The position numbers and the translations under genes were made by a program. From Chryseobacterium aahli (lineage in GTDB: Bacteria > Bacteroidota > Bacteroidia > Flavobacteriales > Weeksellaceae), in contig NZ_JALDNB010000015.1 of NCBI RefSeq assembly GCF_022699665.1, positions 1 to 64,000 of the forward strand: a DNA stretch of 64,000 bases, read 5' to 3'. Within the stretch, counting starts at the first letter, position 1; every line of letters starts with the position of its first letter. This document shows positions 42,132 through 50,271 of the stretch, one piece after another. The notes beneath the pieces were generated by a model that did no database searches, had not been told where the DNA came from, and worked only from the letters and a program-made list of their open reading frames with translations.

Positions 42132-43121
42132 TTAGTTTCTTTTTTGTAAAGCTTTTTCAACCTCATTTCCGCAAAGATCTTTAATAGAAATTCCATAGAT
42201 TTTTGCTTGTTGAGGAAGAATACTTGCTGGTGAAAATCCTGGATTGGTATTCATTTCCAGCATATATGGAATGCCATCCATTAAAATAAACTCACTTCTT
42301 GAAAAACCGCTCATTCCTAAAGAATCGTAGGCTCTTTTTGCAATTTCTTCCACTCTTTTTGTGGTTTCAGCGTCAATTCTTGCAGGAGTAATTTCTTCTG
42401 AAGCACCTTCATATTTAGCTTCATAATCGAAGAATTCATTTTGAGGAACAATCTCTGTAATTCCCAAAACAATAGTTTCACCTTTGAAATCAATCACACC
42501 TACAGAAACTTCCATTCCGTCGAGGAAGCTTTCAATTAAAATTTCATTGTCTTCTTTAAAGGCAATTTCAGTTGCTGCAATCAATTCAGACTGATCTTTT
42601 ACTTTAGAAATCCCCAATGACGAGCCTGATTGATTTGGTTTCACAAAAACAGGAAGTCCAAGGTTTTCAATGATCTCATCAACGTTAATATCTTCTCCTT
42701 TTCTTAAATAGACACTTTTCGCAGACGGAATTCCATATTTAGATAAAACAGCTAAAGTATCTTTTTTATTAAACGTCAAAGCACTTTGGTAAAAATCGCA
42801 GCCGGTATAGGTTTGTCCGATTGCGTCCCAGTATGCCTGCAAAATTCCGTTTTCACCAGGAGTTCCGTGGATAATGTTGAAGCAGACGTCAAATTTTAAA
42901 ATTTCATTATTATTTAAATTAACCGAAAAATCTCCTTTATTAATAGGAAGCTTGTTCTCATTTTCATCTAAAAAATACCATTCATCCTTAAGAATGACAA
43001 TTTTATATACATTATAAAGATCTCTGTCTAAAGAATCATAGATCAATTGTCCACTTTTCAGGGAAACTTTATATTCGTCAGAATAGCCTCCCATTACTAC
43101 GGCAACGTGTTTTTTGCTCAT
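42132..43121 (-). CDS. ddl: D-alanine--D-alanine ligase
   Basis: A 329-aa ATP-grasp ligase that joins two D-alanines for peptidoglycan precursors. Features: MGGYSDEYKVSLKSG, NIIHGTPGENG, GLPVFVKPNQSGSSLGISKV, LEMNTNPGFSPASILP. The ATG at 43121 is chosen over one five codons upstream (43136), which would fall at the expected transcription start of the TAAATTTG box at 43143. It is divergent from the PASTA gene. Confidence 0.95.
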   Translation of the reverse strand: MSKKHVAVVMGGYSDEYKVSLKSGQLIYDSLDRDLYNVYKIVILKDEWYFLDENENKLPINKGDFSVNLNNNEILKFDVCFNIIHGTPGENGILQAYWDAIGQTYTGCDFYQSALTFNKKDTLAVLSKYGIPSAKSVYLRKGEDINVDEIIENLGLPVFVKPNQSGSSLGISKVKDQSELIAATEIAFKEDNEILIESFLDGMEVSVGVIDFKGETIVLGITEIVPQNEFFDYEAKYEGASEEITPARIDAETTKRVEEIAKRAYDSLGMSGFSRSEFILMDGIPYMLEMNTNPGFSPASILPQQAKIYGISIKDLCGNEVEKALQKRN

Positions 43122-43142
43122 ATCCGTTTGTATCATTTAAGG

Positions 43143-43150
43143 CAAATTTA
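43143..43150 (-). promoter_or_regulatory. -7 box TAAATTTG of ddl
   Basis: Perfect TAnnTTTG on the minus strand, 21 bp before the ATG at 43121. Confidence 0.6.
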
Positions 43151-43241
43151 ATGAAATTATATCACGCACGAATTGAATTTTAGAAAATTTGAAACAAATG
43201 CTAATTCTGTTAAATAAAAAGTGCAATCAAAAATTATTAGT

Positions 43242-43249
43242 TATATTTG
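43242..43249 (+). promoter_or_regulatory. -7 box TATATTTG of the PASTA gene
   Basis: Perfect TAnnTTTG, 26 bp before the ATG at 43276, inside a longer ORF that starts at 43189. It argues for the shorter start. Confidence 0.6.
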
Positions 43250-43275
43250 CCGTTATAATTCAAGTATTTTTAAGT

Positions 43276-44337
43276 ATGCTTAAATCACTTTTCAATTGGA
43301 AAGTTTTAGTTAATTTGCTCGTAGCAATCGCAATTTTTGTGGGATTGGTATGGCTTACGTTTCGTTGGTTAGAGTATCATACCAACCATGGTCAGGAAAT
43401 TCCTGTTCCTAACGTTATTAATAAATCTGTACATGACGCCGTCAAAATATTAGAAGACAATGGGCTCGACTACGAAGTAGACAGCGCTGCGTATAATCCG
43501 AAATTCAGACCTCTTCAGGTTTTGAAAGTTTATCCAGCACCCGGATCTCGTGTGAAAGACGGAAGAGCAATTCAGCTGATGGTGAATCCTAAAAGCTGGG
43601 CTCCTGTTATCGTTCCTGATGTTATCAATAAATATTCAGGATTGGCATTCCAAAGACTTGATAGGGTAGGATTGAAGGTTGGTGATACTATCTTTGAACC
43701 GAGTATTCAAAAAGATGCGGTTCTTAGAATTTTATTTAAAGGTAATTCTTTAAAACCGGGATCACTTTTACCTAGATTTTCTACTGTTGATGTTGTAATT
43801 GGGTCTGGGCCTATGAGAAACATTAATATACCTAATGTTGTGGGTCTTACTGTAAAAGAAGCAAGAGCATATATTGCCAGAAATCTTTTTGAAGTGGGAA
43901 TTGTAGAGCATGAAGATGGTGGAAAGGATGAATCTGACATCGTATATTATCAAGATCCTGCGGCAGGGGATGCACGAGATCAGGGGATGCAGATAGACCT
44001 CTGGGCAAGTAAGAAAACTCCTGCGGAATTACGTGACAGAATAGAACAGCTGAATTCTACCTACAGAATGAAAATTGATACCACACTTCCTCCGATAAGA
44101 TATGAAGAAGTCCCTAATTTTCAGGATGAGCCAGTAAACACGGTGCCGCCACCTGTAGTTACACCAAAGCCGGCTAGTCCGAAGCCGTCAGTATCTGCAA
44201 CGTCTAAGCCTGTAAGTACAACAAAAACTACTGAAGTGAAGCCTAAGGCAACTACAACCAGTACAGACAATAAGTCTAAACCGACGACGACACCTGTGGC
44301 TGATAAGCCTAAAGCTAAGAAGGTAACGATCCAATAA
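43276..44337 (+). CDS. PASTA domain membrane protein
   Basis: A 353-aa bitopic membrane protein. One N-terminal helix (about 10-30, LLVAIAIFVGLVWLTFRWL) is followed by three PASTA domains (about 40-105, 112-178 and 182-245, each with the P-V-N/V-x...A-x-x-x-L pattern such as IPVPNVINKSVHDAVKIL). Then comes a ~110-residue proline/threonine/lysine-rich tail, very basic, that probably spans the envelope. PASTA domains sense or bind muropeptides in Ser/Thr kinases; here no kinase is attached. The start at 43276 is supported by the promoter box and by the membrane helix. Divergent from ddl and upstream of rluD. Confidence 0.88.
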   Translation: MLKSLFNWKVLVNLLVAIAIFVGLVWLTFRWLEYHTNHGQEIPVPNVINKSVHDAVKILEDNGLDYEVDSAAYNPKFRPLQVLKVYPAPGSRVKDGRAIQLMVNPKSWAPVIVPDVINKYSGLAFQRLDRVGLKVGDTIFEPSIQKDAVLRILFKGNSLKPGSLLPRFSTVDVVIGSGPMRNINIPNVVGLTVKEARAYIARNLFEVGIVEHEDGGKDESDIVYYQDPAAGDARDQGMQIDLWASKKTPAELRDRIEQLNSTYRMKIDTTLPPIRYEEVPNFQDEPVNTVPPPVVTPKPASPKPSVSATSKPVSTTKTTEVKPKATTTSTDNKSKPTTTPVADKPKAKKVTIQ

Positions 44338-44359
44338 AAAATATATTTATTAAAAATTC

Positions 44360-44391
44360 AGGCTTCAACTTTAAAATGTTGAAGCCTTTTA
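44360..44391 (+). terminator. Terminator of the PASTA gene
   Basis: AGGCTTCAAC (44360-44369) / GTTGAAGCCT (44378-44387), T run. The rluD ATG is only 16-20 bp further on. Confidence 0.85.
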
Positions 44392-44406
44392 TGTAAAAAG
44401 AATAGA

Positions 44407-45471
44407 ATGACAGAAGATAACGAAGATTTTTTAGACGAAGAATTATTAGATCCAAACAATGTAGATATTGATGAGGAAAACAAAGGTTTGTATGAGCATG
44501 TGAATATTATCGTTGATGGCAAGCAGGAACCTTTAAGAATAGATAAATTTCTCTTAAATTTCCGTCAGAATTCTTCAAGAAATAAAATTTCACAAACCTG
44601 CAGAGCCGGGAATGTTGTAGTGAACGGAAATCCCGTAAAGCAAAACTATCGTGTAAAGCCGGGAGATCAGATTTCTTTACTGCTTGCGCATCCACCGAGA
44701 TTGAACGTAATCATTCCGCAGGATATTCCTATTCATATTGTTTATGAAGATGACGATTTAGTCGTTGTAGATAAAGAACCAGGAATGGTAGTTCATCCAG
44801 GATTTGGAAATTGGGACGGAACTCTTGTGAATGCATTGGCTTTTCATTTTGACAAGAAAGGTGAAAAATCTGATTTGGATAGAGTAGGATTGGTTCACAG
44901 AATTGATAAAGATACTTCAGGACTTTTAGTCATTGCCAAAAACGAATACGCACTAAGCTTTCTTGCCAAACAGTTTTTTGAAAGAAAAACCAAAAGGTTG
45001 TATTGGGCTTTTGTTTGGGGCAACGTAAAAGAAGACGAAGGCACCATAACGGGTCACATAGGCAGGCATCCTAAGAATAGAATGCAGATGTACACTTATG
45101 CAGACGGAAGCATGGGGAAGCATGCCGTAACGCATTATAAAGTTCTTGAAAGATTTAAATACATGACTTGGGTAGAATGTAAATTGGAAACTGGAAGAAC
45201 ACACCAAATCCGTGCGCATTTCAAACATATTGGTCATACACTCTTTAATGATGCAAGATATGAAGGAAATGTCGCCCTTCGAGGAGTTAATATGCCTAAG
45301 TATAAGCACTTTGTGAAAAATGTCTTTGATGTTTTACCGAGACATGCACTTCATGCCCATACTTTAGGATTTATACATCCCACTTCCAAAAAGGAATTGT
45401 ATTTTGAGAGCCCAATGCCCCAAGATATGACGGATGCCGTAAAAAAATGGAGAAATTATTTAGAAAACTAA
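44407..45471 (+). CDS. rluD: RluD-type pseudouridine synthase
   Basis: A 354-aa RNA pseudouridine synthase: an S4-type RNA-binding domain (about 38-95, RIDKFLLNFRQNSSRNKISQ) and the catalytic domain with the HRIDKDTSGLLVIAK motif (catalytic Asp167). An acidic N-terminal extension (EDNEDFLDEELLD) precedes it. It probably modifies 23S rRNA in the helix 69 loop, the RluD role, although other RluA-family targets are possible. Confidence 0.93.
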   Translation: MTEDNEDFLDEELLDPNNVDIDEENKGLYEHVNIIVDGKQEPLRIDKFLLNFRQNSSRNKISQTCRAGNVVVNGNPVKQNYRVKPGDQISLLLAHPPRLNVIIPQDIPIHIVYEDDDLVVVDKEPGMVVHPGFGNWDGTLVNALAFHFDKKGEKSDLDRVGLVHRIDKDTSGLLVIAKNEYALSFLAKQFFERKTKRLYWAFVWGNVKEDEGTITGHIGRHPKNRMQMYTYADGSMGKHAVTHYKVLERFKYMTWVECKLETGRTHQIRAHFKHIGHTLFNDARYEGNVALRGVNMPKYKHFVKNVFDVLPRHALHAHTLGFIHPTSKKELYFESPMPQDMTDAVKKWRNYLEN

Positions 45472-45491
45472 AAATATATTGAGAATTTTTT

Positions 45492-45499
45492 TATATTTG
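45492..45499 (+). promoter_or_regulatory. -7 box TATATTTG of the porP/sprF gene
   Basis: Perfect TAnnTTTG, 23 bp before the ATG at 45523. The upstream TTG (45505) would lie at the transcription start. Confidence 0.6.
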
Positions 45500-45522
45500 T
45501 TGAATTGAAATCAAGATTTGTT

Positions 45523-46473
45523 ATGAGAAAACTATATGCTATCGTATGTTTAGCTCTTTTGTCTAATGCGTACAAAGCACAAGAATCATTACCATACTAT
45601 CAGCAATATCTTTTAGATGGTGAGTTCCTGTTCAACCCTGCACAATATGGTAAAACGGACTATGTACAGCTTAATCTAAACTATCAACAACAATTTTCAA
45701 AATTTAGCGAGTCGCCAAACGTTCAGTCGGTGGGGATCAACGCTAATATTTTTGATAGAGTGGGAGCGGGTATTTCCGTTTTTAGAGATAGCAACGGTCC
45801 TATTTCTGCGGGAGGTATTACAGCAGGAGCTTCTTACTTCATCCCTTTAAGCAGTGATGGTGAAAGAAAAGATCAGTTTTCTTTTGGTACAAGTGTAAAC
45901 TTTTACAATATGAATTTTGATTATTCTAAAATTAACACAGAAGACGGTTACGATCCATTATTGCAAGGAAACGAAAGTAATATCTTTATGGCATATGCAA
46001 ACTTCGGTTTAGCGGCTACTTATAAAGGATTATTTGGAGGTATTTCCGTAAACGATATTGCATTAAGCAATGACGAATCTATCGTAAACAACTACGAGCC
46101 ATCGCCGATCAAATTCTTCTTAAACTTAGGATACGACTGGAAGATCGCAGACAATATTGCAATTACTCCTTCAGCTTTAATCAATTTAAATACGAATTCT
46201 ACAAGAATGATGGATTTAAACTTGATGGCTACATTCTCAAATGACATCAACGCATTCTCTTTCGGGGTAAGCTACAGAGGTGTGCAAAATAGATTTGATA
46301 ACCAACAGTTGAGTATTTCACCAGTTGTAAAAGTAAGATTCAACAAATTCATGATTGGAGCTACTTATAACCTTGGAATGTCTGACATCCAGGAGTACGG
46401 TGGAAACAGCTTTATGCTTGGTGTAGGTTATAACTTTGATAACTTCATTAATCATAGAGGATTTAGATATTAA
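45523..46473 (+). CDS. PorP/SprF family type IX secretion outer membrane protein
   Basis: A 316-aa outer membrane beta-barrel with a signal peptide (MRKLYAIVCLALLSNAYKAQ). PorP/SprF signatures: ESLPYYQQYLLDGEFLFNPAQYGKTDYVQLNLNYQQQFSKF, GINANIFDRVGAGISVFRDSNGPISAGG, and LGVGYNFDNF near the end. Family members support secretion or anchoring of T9SS cargo such as the SprB adhesin. No T9SS core gene or large adhesin is adjacent, so this is a stand-alone copy. Start at 45523 rather than the TTG six codons earlier. The terminator at 46498 follows. Confidence 0.92.
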   Translation: MRKLYAIVCLALLSNAYKAQESLPYYQQYLLDGEFLFNPAQYGKTDYVQLNLNYQQQFSKFSESPNVQSVGINANIFDRVGAGISVFRDSNGPISAGGITAGASYFIPLSSDGERKDQFSFGTSVNFYNMNFDYSKINTEDGYDPLLQGNESNIFMAYANFGLAATYKGLFGGISVNDIALSNDESIVNNYEPSPIKFFLNLGYDWKIADNIAITPSALINLNTNSTRMMDLNLMATFSNDINAFSFGVSYRGVQNRFDNQQLSISPVVKVRFNKFMIGATYNLGMSDIQEYGGNSFMLGVGYNFDNFINHRGFRY

Positions 46474-46497
46474 TCTGATTTAATTTAAATAAATTTG

Positions 46498-46525
46498 AGC
46501 TCTGAATTTTTTCAGAGCTTTTTTT
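46498..46525 (+). terminator. Terminator of porP/sprF whose T run abuts the hemW start codon
   Basis: AGCTCTGAA (46498-46506) / TTCAGAGCT (46511-46519) plus a run of seven T that ends at 46525, immediately before the ATG of hemW at 46526. Confidence 0.85.
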
Positions 46526-47650
46526 ATGATCTACATTCACATTCCTTTCTGCAAACAGAAGTGCAGCTATTGCAATTTTCATTTTTCTACGTCTTTGAAT
46601 TTTAAAGATGAAATGATTGCTGCAATGAAAAAAGAAATTTTTCTCCGCAAAGATGAGCTTCAAAGTAAAAATCTGCAGTCACTTTACTTTGGTGGCGGAA
46701 CGCCTTCCATACTTTCTGGAGACGAAATCAAGTCTTTGATTGATGAGGTTTTAAAATATTTTAGTTTTAATGCTGACATTGAAATTACTTTAGAGGCAAA
46801 TCCGGATGATTTAGACAAAAACTTTTTAAAACAAATTGCAAATTCTCCAATAAATCGACTGTCAATCGGAACACAAAGTTTTTTTGATGAAGATTTAAGG
46901 TTAATGAATCGTGCACATAATGCTTCCGATGCCGAAGGTTCTATCAAAAGAGCGCAGGATTTTGGCTTTGAAAACTTAAGTATTGACTTAATTTACGGCT
47001 CACCGACTTCTAATTTAGAAATCTGGAAGCAAAATTTAAACAAAACCATTGCGCTTGAAGTTCCCCATATTTCGTCGTACGCACTGACGGTCGAGCCCAA
47101 AACCGCTTTAGAAAAATGGATTGCGAACGGAAAAGTTTCAAATCCAAAGGAAGAAGAACAAAACAGAGAGTTTTATTATATGATTGATTTTCTGAAAGAT
47201 CACGAATTTAAACATTATGAAATCTCCAATTTTGCGAAAAAAGGTTTTCATTCCAAACATAATTCTGCCTATTGGAAGTATAATGAATACTTGGGAATTG
47301 GGCCTTCTGCACATTCTTACAACGGATTTGATGCAAGAAGCTGGAATATTGCCAATAATCAACAGTACATTAAAAAATTAGATTCTAATCTTTTGGCTAA
47401 AGAGACTGAAATTCTTTCACCGAAAGATCAGTTTAACGAAATGATCATGATCGGATTGAGAACAACCTGGGGCGTTGATCTCGAAAGTTTAAAAAATAAG
47501 TTTAAAGAAGATATTTTAGATCAATTTCATAAAGAACTCCAACAGAAAATCGCTGACGGAATTCTAATCAAAGAAAATAATCACCTCAAAATTCCTGAAA
47601 AACATTGGTTTATGGCAGACGGGATTGCTTCAGATCTGTTTCAGGTTTAA
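46526..47650 (+). CDS. hemW: Radical SAM protein HemW (heme chaperone)
   Basis: A 374-aa radical SAM protein with the motif CKQKCSYC (C9, C13, C16) for the 4Fe-4S cluster, SLYFGGGTPSIL, and the HemW C-terminal domain. It resembles coproporphyrinogen III oxidase HemN but is the shorter HemW type, a proposed heme chaperone. The N-terminus MIYIHIPFC fits the family, so the ATG right after a terminator is probably genuine. Confidence 0.93.
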   Translation: MIYIHIPFCKQKCSYCNFHFSTSLNFKDEMIAAMKKEIFLRKDELQSKNLQSLYFGGGTPSILSGDEIKSLIDEVLKYFSFNADIEITLEANPDDLDKNFLKQIANSPINRLSIGTQSFFDEDLRLMNRAHNASDAEGSIKRAQDFGFENLSIDLIYGSPTSNLEIWKQNLNKTIALEVPHISSYALTVEPKTALEKWIANGKVSNPKEEEQNREFYYMIDFLKDHEFKHYEISNFAKKGFHSKHNSAYWKYNEYLGIGPSAHSYNGFDARSWNIANNQQYIKKLDSNLLAKETEILSPKDQFNEMIMIGLRTTWGVDLESLKNKFKEDILDQFHKELQQKIADGILIKENNHLKIPEKHWFMADGIASDLFQV

Positions 47651-47689
47651 AAAAATAGAATCTAAAATCTACAATTTAAAATCTTTAAG

Positions 47690-47697
47690 TATTTTTG
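47690..47697 (+). promoter_or_regulatory. -7 box TATTTTTG of murI
   Basis: TAnnTTTG match, 18 bp before the TTG start at 47716. Confidence 0.5.
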
Positions 47698-47715
47698 CAC
47701 TAAATTTCACTTCGT

Positions 47716-48546
47716 TTGAAAACTAAAAAACAAGATTATTCGCATCTTTCGCCTCAACAGCCTATCGGAATTTTTGATAGTGGTGTGGGTGGTTTAACGG
47801 TTGCTAAAGAAATCAAAAGACTTCTTCCCAATGAGAATCTTATTTACTTTGGGGATACCAAACATCTTCCTTACGGTGAAAAATCCAAAGAAGCAATTAT
47901 AGGATATGCTACGAAAATCACCAATTTCTTATTAGAACAAAACTGTAAAGCCATTGTTATTGCCTGCAATACCGCTACAGCAAATGCTTTGAATGAAGTC
48001 ATGCAAGCCGTTGCCGGAAAAGTTCCTGTGATTGACGTGATCAATCCTGTTGCGGAAAAAGTAGCGTACGAAATTCATAATAATGTGGGGGTAATTGCAA
48101 CTAAAGCTACTGTAAATTCAGGCCTGTATAAGAAAAGCATCCGCAAGCACAATAAGTTCATAAAAGTGGATGAATTGGCGACGCCGTTGCTGGTTCCTGC
48201 AATCGAAGAGGGTTTTAAAAATCATCCGATTACGCATTCTATCATTTACAATTATTTGAGCAATGCGAAGCTTAAAAATATTGAAACGTTAATCTTAGGC
48301 TGTACGCATTATCCGTTATTGATTGATGAGATCAAACAATATTATGGAAACCGCGTTCGTGTTATAGATTCTCCGAATATTGTTGCTAACCACCTGAATA
48401 TTATTTTAGATAAATATCATCTTCTCAATACCAATAATCCAAAGGCAACGTACCAGTTTTACCTTTCGGATATTACCAAAAACTTTGAGAAAATTTCAAA
48501 AAAATTCTTCGGAAAGACAATCGATTTAGAATTGAAAGTTTTATAA
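47716..48546 (+). CDS. murI: Glutamate racemase
   Basis: A 276-aa MurI with both catalytic cysteines: VIACNTATANA and LGCTHYPLL, and the FDSGVGGLTV opening. It provides D-glutamate for peptidoglycan. The ORF opens with TTG (47716); no ATG lies before the conserved FDSGVGG, so TTG is the probable start. Confidence 0.95.
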   Translation: MKTKKQDYSHLSPQQPIGIFDSGVGGLTVAKEIKRLLPNENLIYFGDTKHLPYGEKSKEAIIGYATKITNFLLEQNCKAIVIACNTATANALNEVMQAVAGKVPVIDVINPVAEKVAYEIHNNVGVIATKATVNSGLYKKSIRKHNKFIKVDELATPLLVPAIEEGFKNHPITHSIIYNYLSNAKLKNIETLILGCTHYPLLIDEIKQYYGNRVRVIDSPNIVANHLNIILDKYHLLNTNNPKATYQFYLSDITKNFEKISKKFFGKTIDLELKVL

Positions 48547-48549
48547 ATA

Positions 48550-48577
48550 AAGAAAGACTCATTTTTGAGTCTTTCTT
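48550..48577. terminator. Bidirectional terminator (murI / nitroreductase)
   Basis: AAGAAAGACTCA / TGAGTCTTTCTT, 12-bp stem with a 4-nt loop, T runs on both sides. Confidence 0.9.
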
Positions 48578-48582
48578 GTTTC

Positions 48583-49182
48583 TTAAAGTTCTACAATTAT
48601 TTTTTCGGAAACCAATCTTCTCTTGGGAGTGATTGCTGGTTGATTACTGTCGGTTTCAGATTTTTTGCCAATCGCAACTGCAAATATTGATTCATATACA
48701 TCATTTTGTATTATTTCATCATACTTTTCAGGCATTATTCCTTCCATCGGAGTACAATCAATTTCCATATCGGCACAAGCGGAAAGTAAAACGCCGAGAG
48801 AAAGATACACTTGATTTCTCATCCAGAATTTTATTTCTAAATCACCTTTTGGTTTGACCATTGAATTGTAATATGCAATGGCACCTTCAGGAAGATTTTC
48901 GTGCATCTGCTTTTCAAAATCTTCTACATTTTTTAATACCTGAAACACAATCAAATCACTGCATTCTATCACTTTTTCTTTATTGTGATAAGAAAATTCA
49001 GAAAATTTTTCTTTCGTTTGCTGATCGTTGATAAAAACAAAGTTCCAAGGCTGACTGTTGATGGAAGATGGACTTAAATTTAATATTGCTTTCAGTTCAT
49101 CAATTTTTTCCTGACTGATTTTTGCTTCAGGATTATACTTTTTTACGGTATATCTTTTTTTCATTTTCTCTAAAAAATTCAT
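48583..49182 (-). CDS. Nitroreductase family FMN oxidoreductase
   Basis: A 199-aa nitroreductase-fold enzyme: KRYTVKKYNPEAKIS, ILNLSPSSINSQPWNFVFI, and the C-terminal KKSETDSNQPAITPKRR segment. These NAD(P)H-dependent flavoenzymes reduce quinones and nitro compounds. It is divergent from an HxlR regulator, and the two start codons flank a 9-bp inverted repeat pair (49181-49254), so the regulator probably controls it. Confidence 0.93.
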   Translation of the reverse strand: MNFLEKMKKRYTVKKYNPEAKISQEKIDELKAILNLSPSSINSQPWNFVFINDQQTKEKFSEFSYHNKEKVIECSDLIVFQVLKNVEDFEKQMHENLPEGAIAYYNSMVKPKGDLEIKFWMRNQVYLSLGVLLSACADMEIDCTPMEGIMPEKYDEIIQNDVYESIFAVAIGKKSETDSNQPAITPKRRLVSEKIIVEL

Positions 49183-49201
49183 ACTATCAATTTTATAGTT
49201 A

Positions 49202-49209
49202 CAAAACTA
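49202..49209 (-). promoter_or_regulatory. -7 box TAGTTTTG of the nitroreductase gene
   Basis: Perfect TAnnTTTG on the minus strand, with a TTG 20 bp upstream on that strand (49230-49232). Confidence 0.6.
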
Positions 49210-49221
49210 ATTAAAGTTTAA

Positions 49222-49229
49222 TATATTTG
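49222..49229 (+). promoter_or_regulatory. -7 box TATATTTG of the HxlR regulator gene
   Basis: Perfect TAnnTTTG, 28 bp before the ATG at 49258. Confidence 0.6.
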
Positions 49230-49257
49230 CAATAACGGTTAAAAATGATAGTATAAA

Positions 49258-49605
49258 ATGTTTACAATAGATGATAAAATTTATCCTTGCAGCACCAGTG
49301 TAACCATGAAGTTTATCGGTGGTAAGTGGAAAGCGGTTATCCTGTTTCATCTGATTGATGAAGCTAAGAGGTATAATGAATTAAGGAAATTAATTCCTAC
49401 CATTACAGAACGTACGCTAAGTCTTCAACTAAAGCAGATGGAAGAAGATCAAATTATTGATAGAAAAGTATTTACCGAAAAACCACCTTTAATGGTAGAA
49501 TACAGCATGACCGAATTTGGCAAAACGCTGATTCCATTGGTGCAGGAAATTGCAAAATGGGGACGGGAAGCGAGCTCAAATTCAAAAAAAATAATCAGGA
49601 ATTAA
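49258..49605 (+). CDS. HxlR family transcriptional regulator
   Basis: A 115-aa winged-helix regulator of the HxlR/YodB family: PCSTSVTMKFIGGKWKAVILFHL, RYNELRKLIPTITERTLSLQLKQMEEDQIIDR, EYSMTEFGKTL. Cys11 sits in the N-terminal PCSTS position, where YodB/HypR-type members sense quinones, diamide or aldehydes by thiol chemistry. It is divergent from a nitroreductase, the classical target type. The 3' end overlaps rsmD by four bases. Confidence 0.93.
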   Translation: MFTIDDKIYPCSTSVTMKFIGGKWKAVILFHLIDEAKRYNELRKLIPTITERTLSLQLKQMEEDQIIDRKVFTEKPPLMVEYSMTEFGKTLIPLVQEIAKWGREASSNSKKIIRN

Positions 49606-50198
49606 ATTTCCTGATTATCTGTTTCTTCTAAATCTGTTGTTTCTTCCTCAATAGGCTCAAAAAAGCTGAACGTTATATTTCCGTATTTTCTGCTGTCAAC
49701 CAAATTGGGATGATCGAGCTTCATTCTGCTTTGATGCTCTACGATGAAAACTCCGTTGGGTTTCAGATATTTATTTTTTAGAACCAAAGAAATCAGTTCC
49801 ATATACTTTTTCTCTTCGGTCTCGAATGGCGCGTCAGAGAAAACGATTTCGTAAGATTTTTTATTTCTGAATTTCTTCAGCCAATCAAAAACGTCGCCAC
49901 GTTGCACACTTACATTTAGGCTAAATCCCAATTCTGCAGCTGTAGAATTTAAAAATGAAGTGTGTTTAGGGTTTAATTCAACTGAAGTCACATCTTTGCA
50001 ACCTCTTGAAGCAAATTCAAAAGTTATCGAGCCGATTCCTGCAAAAAGATCCAACACAGAACTCGCTTGCATATCGTATTTGTTTTCGATGATGCTGAAC
50101 AAAGCCTCTTTCGCAAAATCGGTGGTCGGTCTTACGTCAAAGTTTTTGGGAGCTGCTATTTTTTTGGCTTTCCACTTGCCGGCAATTATTCTGTACAT
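49602..50198 (-). CDS. rsmD: 16S rRNA (guanine(966)-N(2))-methyltransferase-type protein
   Basis: A 198-aa Rossmann methyltransferase with MYRIIAGKWKAKKIAAPKNFDVRPTTDFAKEALF, SSVLDLFAGIGSITFEFASRG and the catalytic motif IVFSDAPFE in place of the canonical NPPY/DPPY; the DAPF form is usual in flavobacterial RsmD as far as I know. It methylates 16S rRNA at G966. It is followed in genome order, on the same strand upstream, by the DUF3822 gene, a frequent neighbour in Bacteroidota. Confidence 0.93.
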   Translation of the reverse strand: MYRIIAGKWKAKKIAAPKNFDVRPTTDFAKEALFSIIENKYDMQASSVLDLFAGIGSITFEFASRGCKDVTSVELNPKHTSFLNSTAAELGFSLNVSVQRGDVFDWLKKFRNKKSYEIVFSDAPFETEEKKYMELISLVLKNKYLKPNGVFIVEHQSRMKLDHPNLVDSRKYGNITFSFFEPIEEETTDLEETDNQEI

Positions 50199-50271
50199 TT
50201 TTTTTAGGTTTTAGGGTGTAGATTATAGGTAAGCAGAGAAGGAATAAATCCCAAAATCTGTATCCTGCAAC

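Larger units (their letters stand above)
49181..49254. promoter_or_regulatory. Candidate HxlR operator pair in a divergent promoter region
   Basis: ATACTATCA (49181-49189, at the nitroreductase start codon) is the exact reverse complement of TGATAGTAT (49246-49254, just before the hxlR-type start). A central TAGTT-acaa-AACTA dyad (49196-49209) overlaps the minus-strand -7 box. The symmetric placement around two divergent promoters fits regulation of both genes by the HxlR protein. Confidence 0.55.

Noticed and set aside
49602..49605. Four-base overlap between hxlR and rsmD as an operon signal
   Set aside because: The genes are convergent, so the overlap is a 3'-end overlap only.
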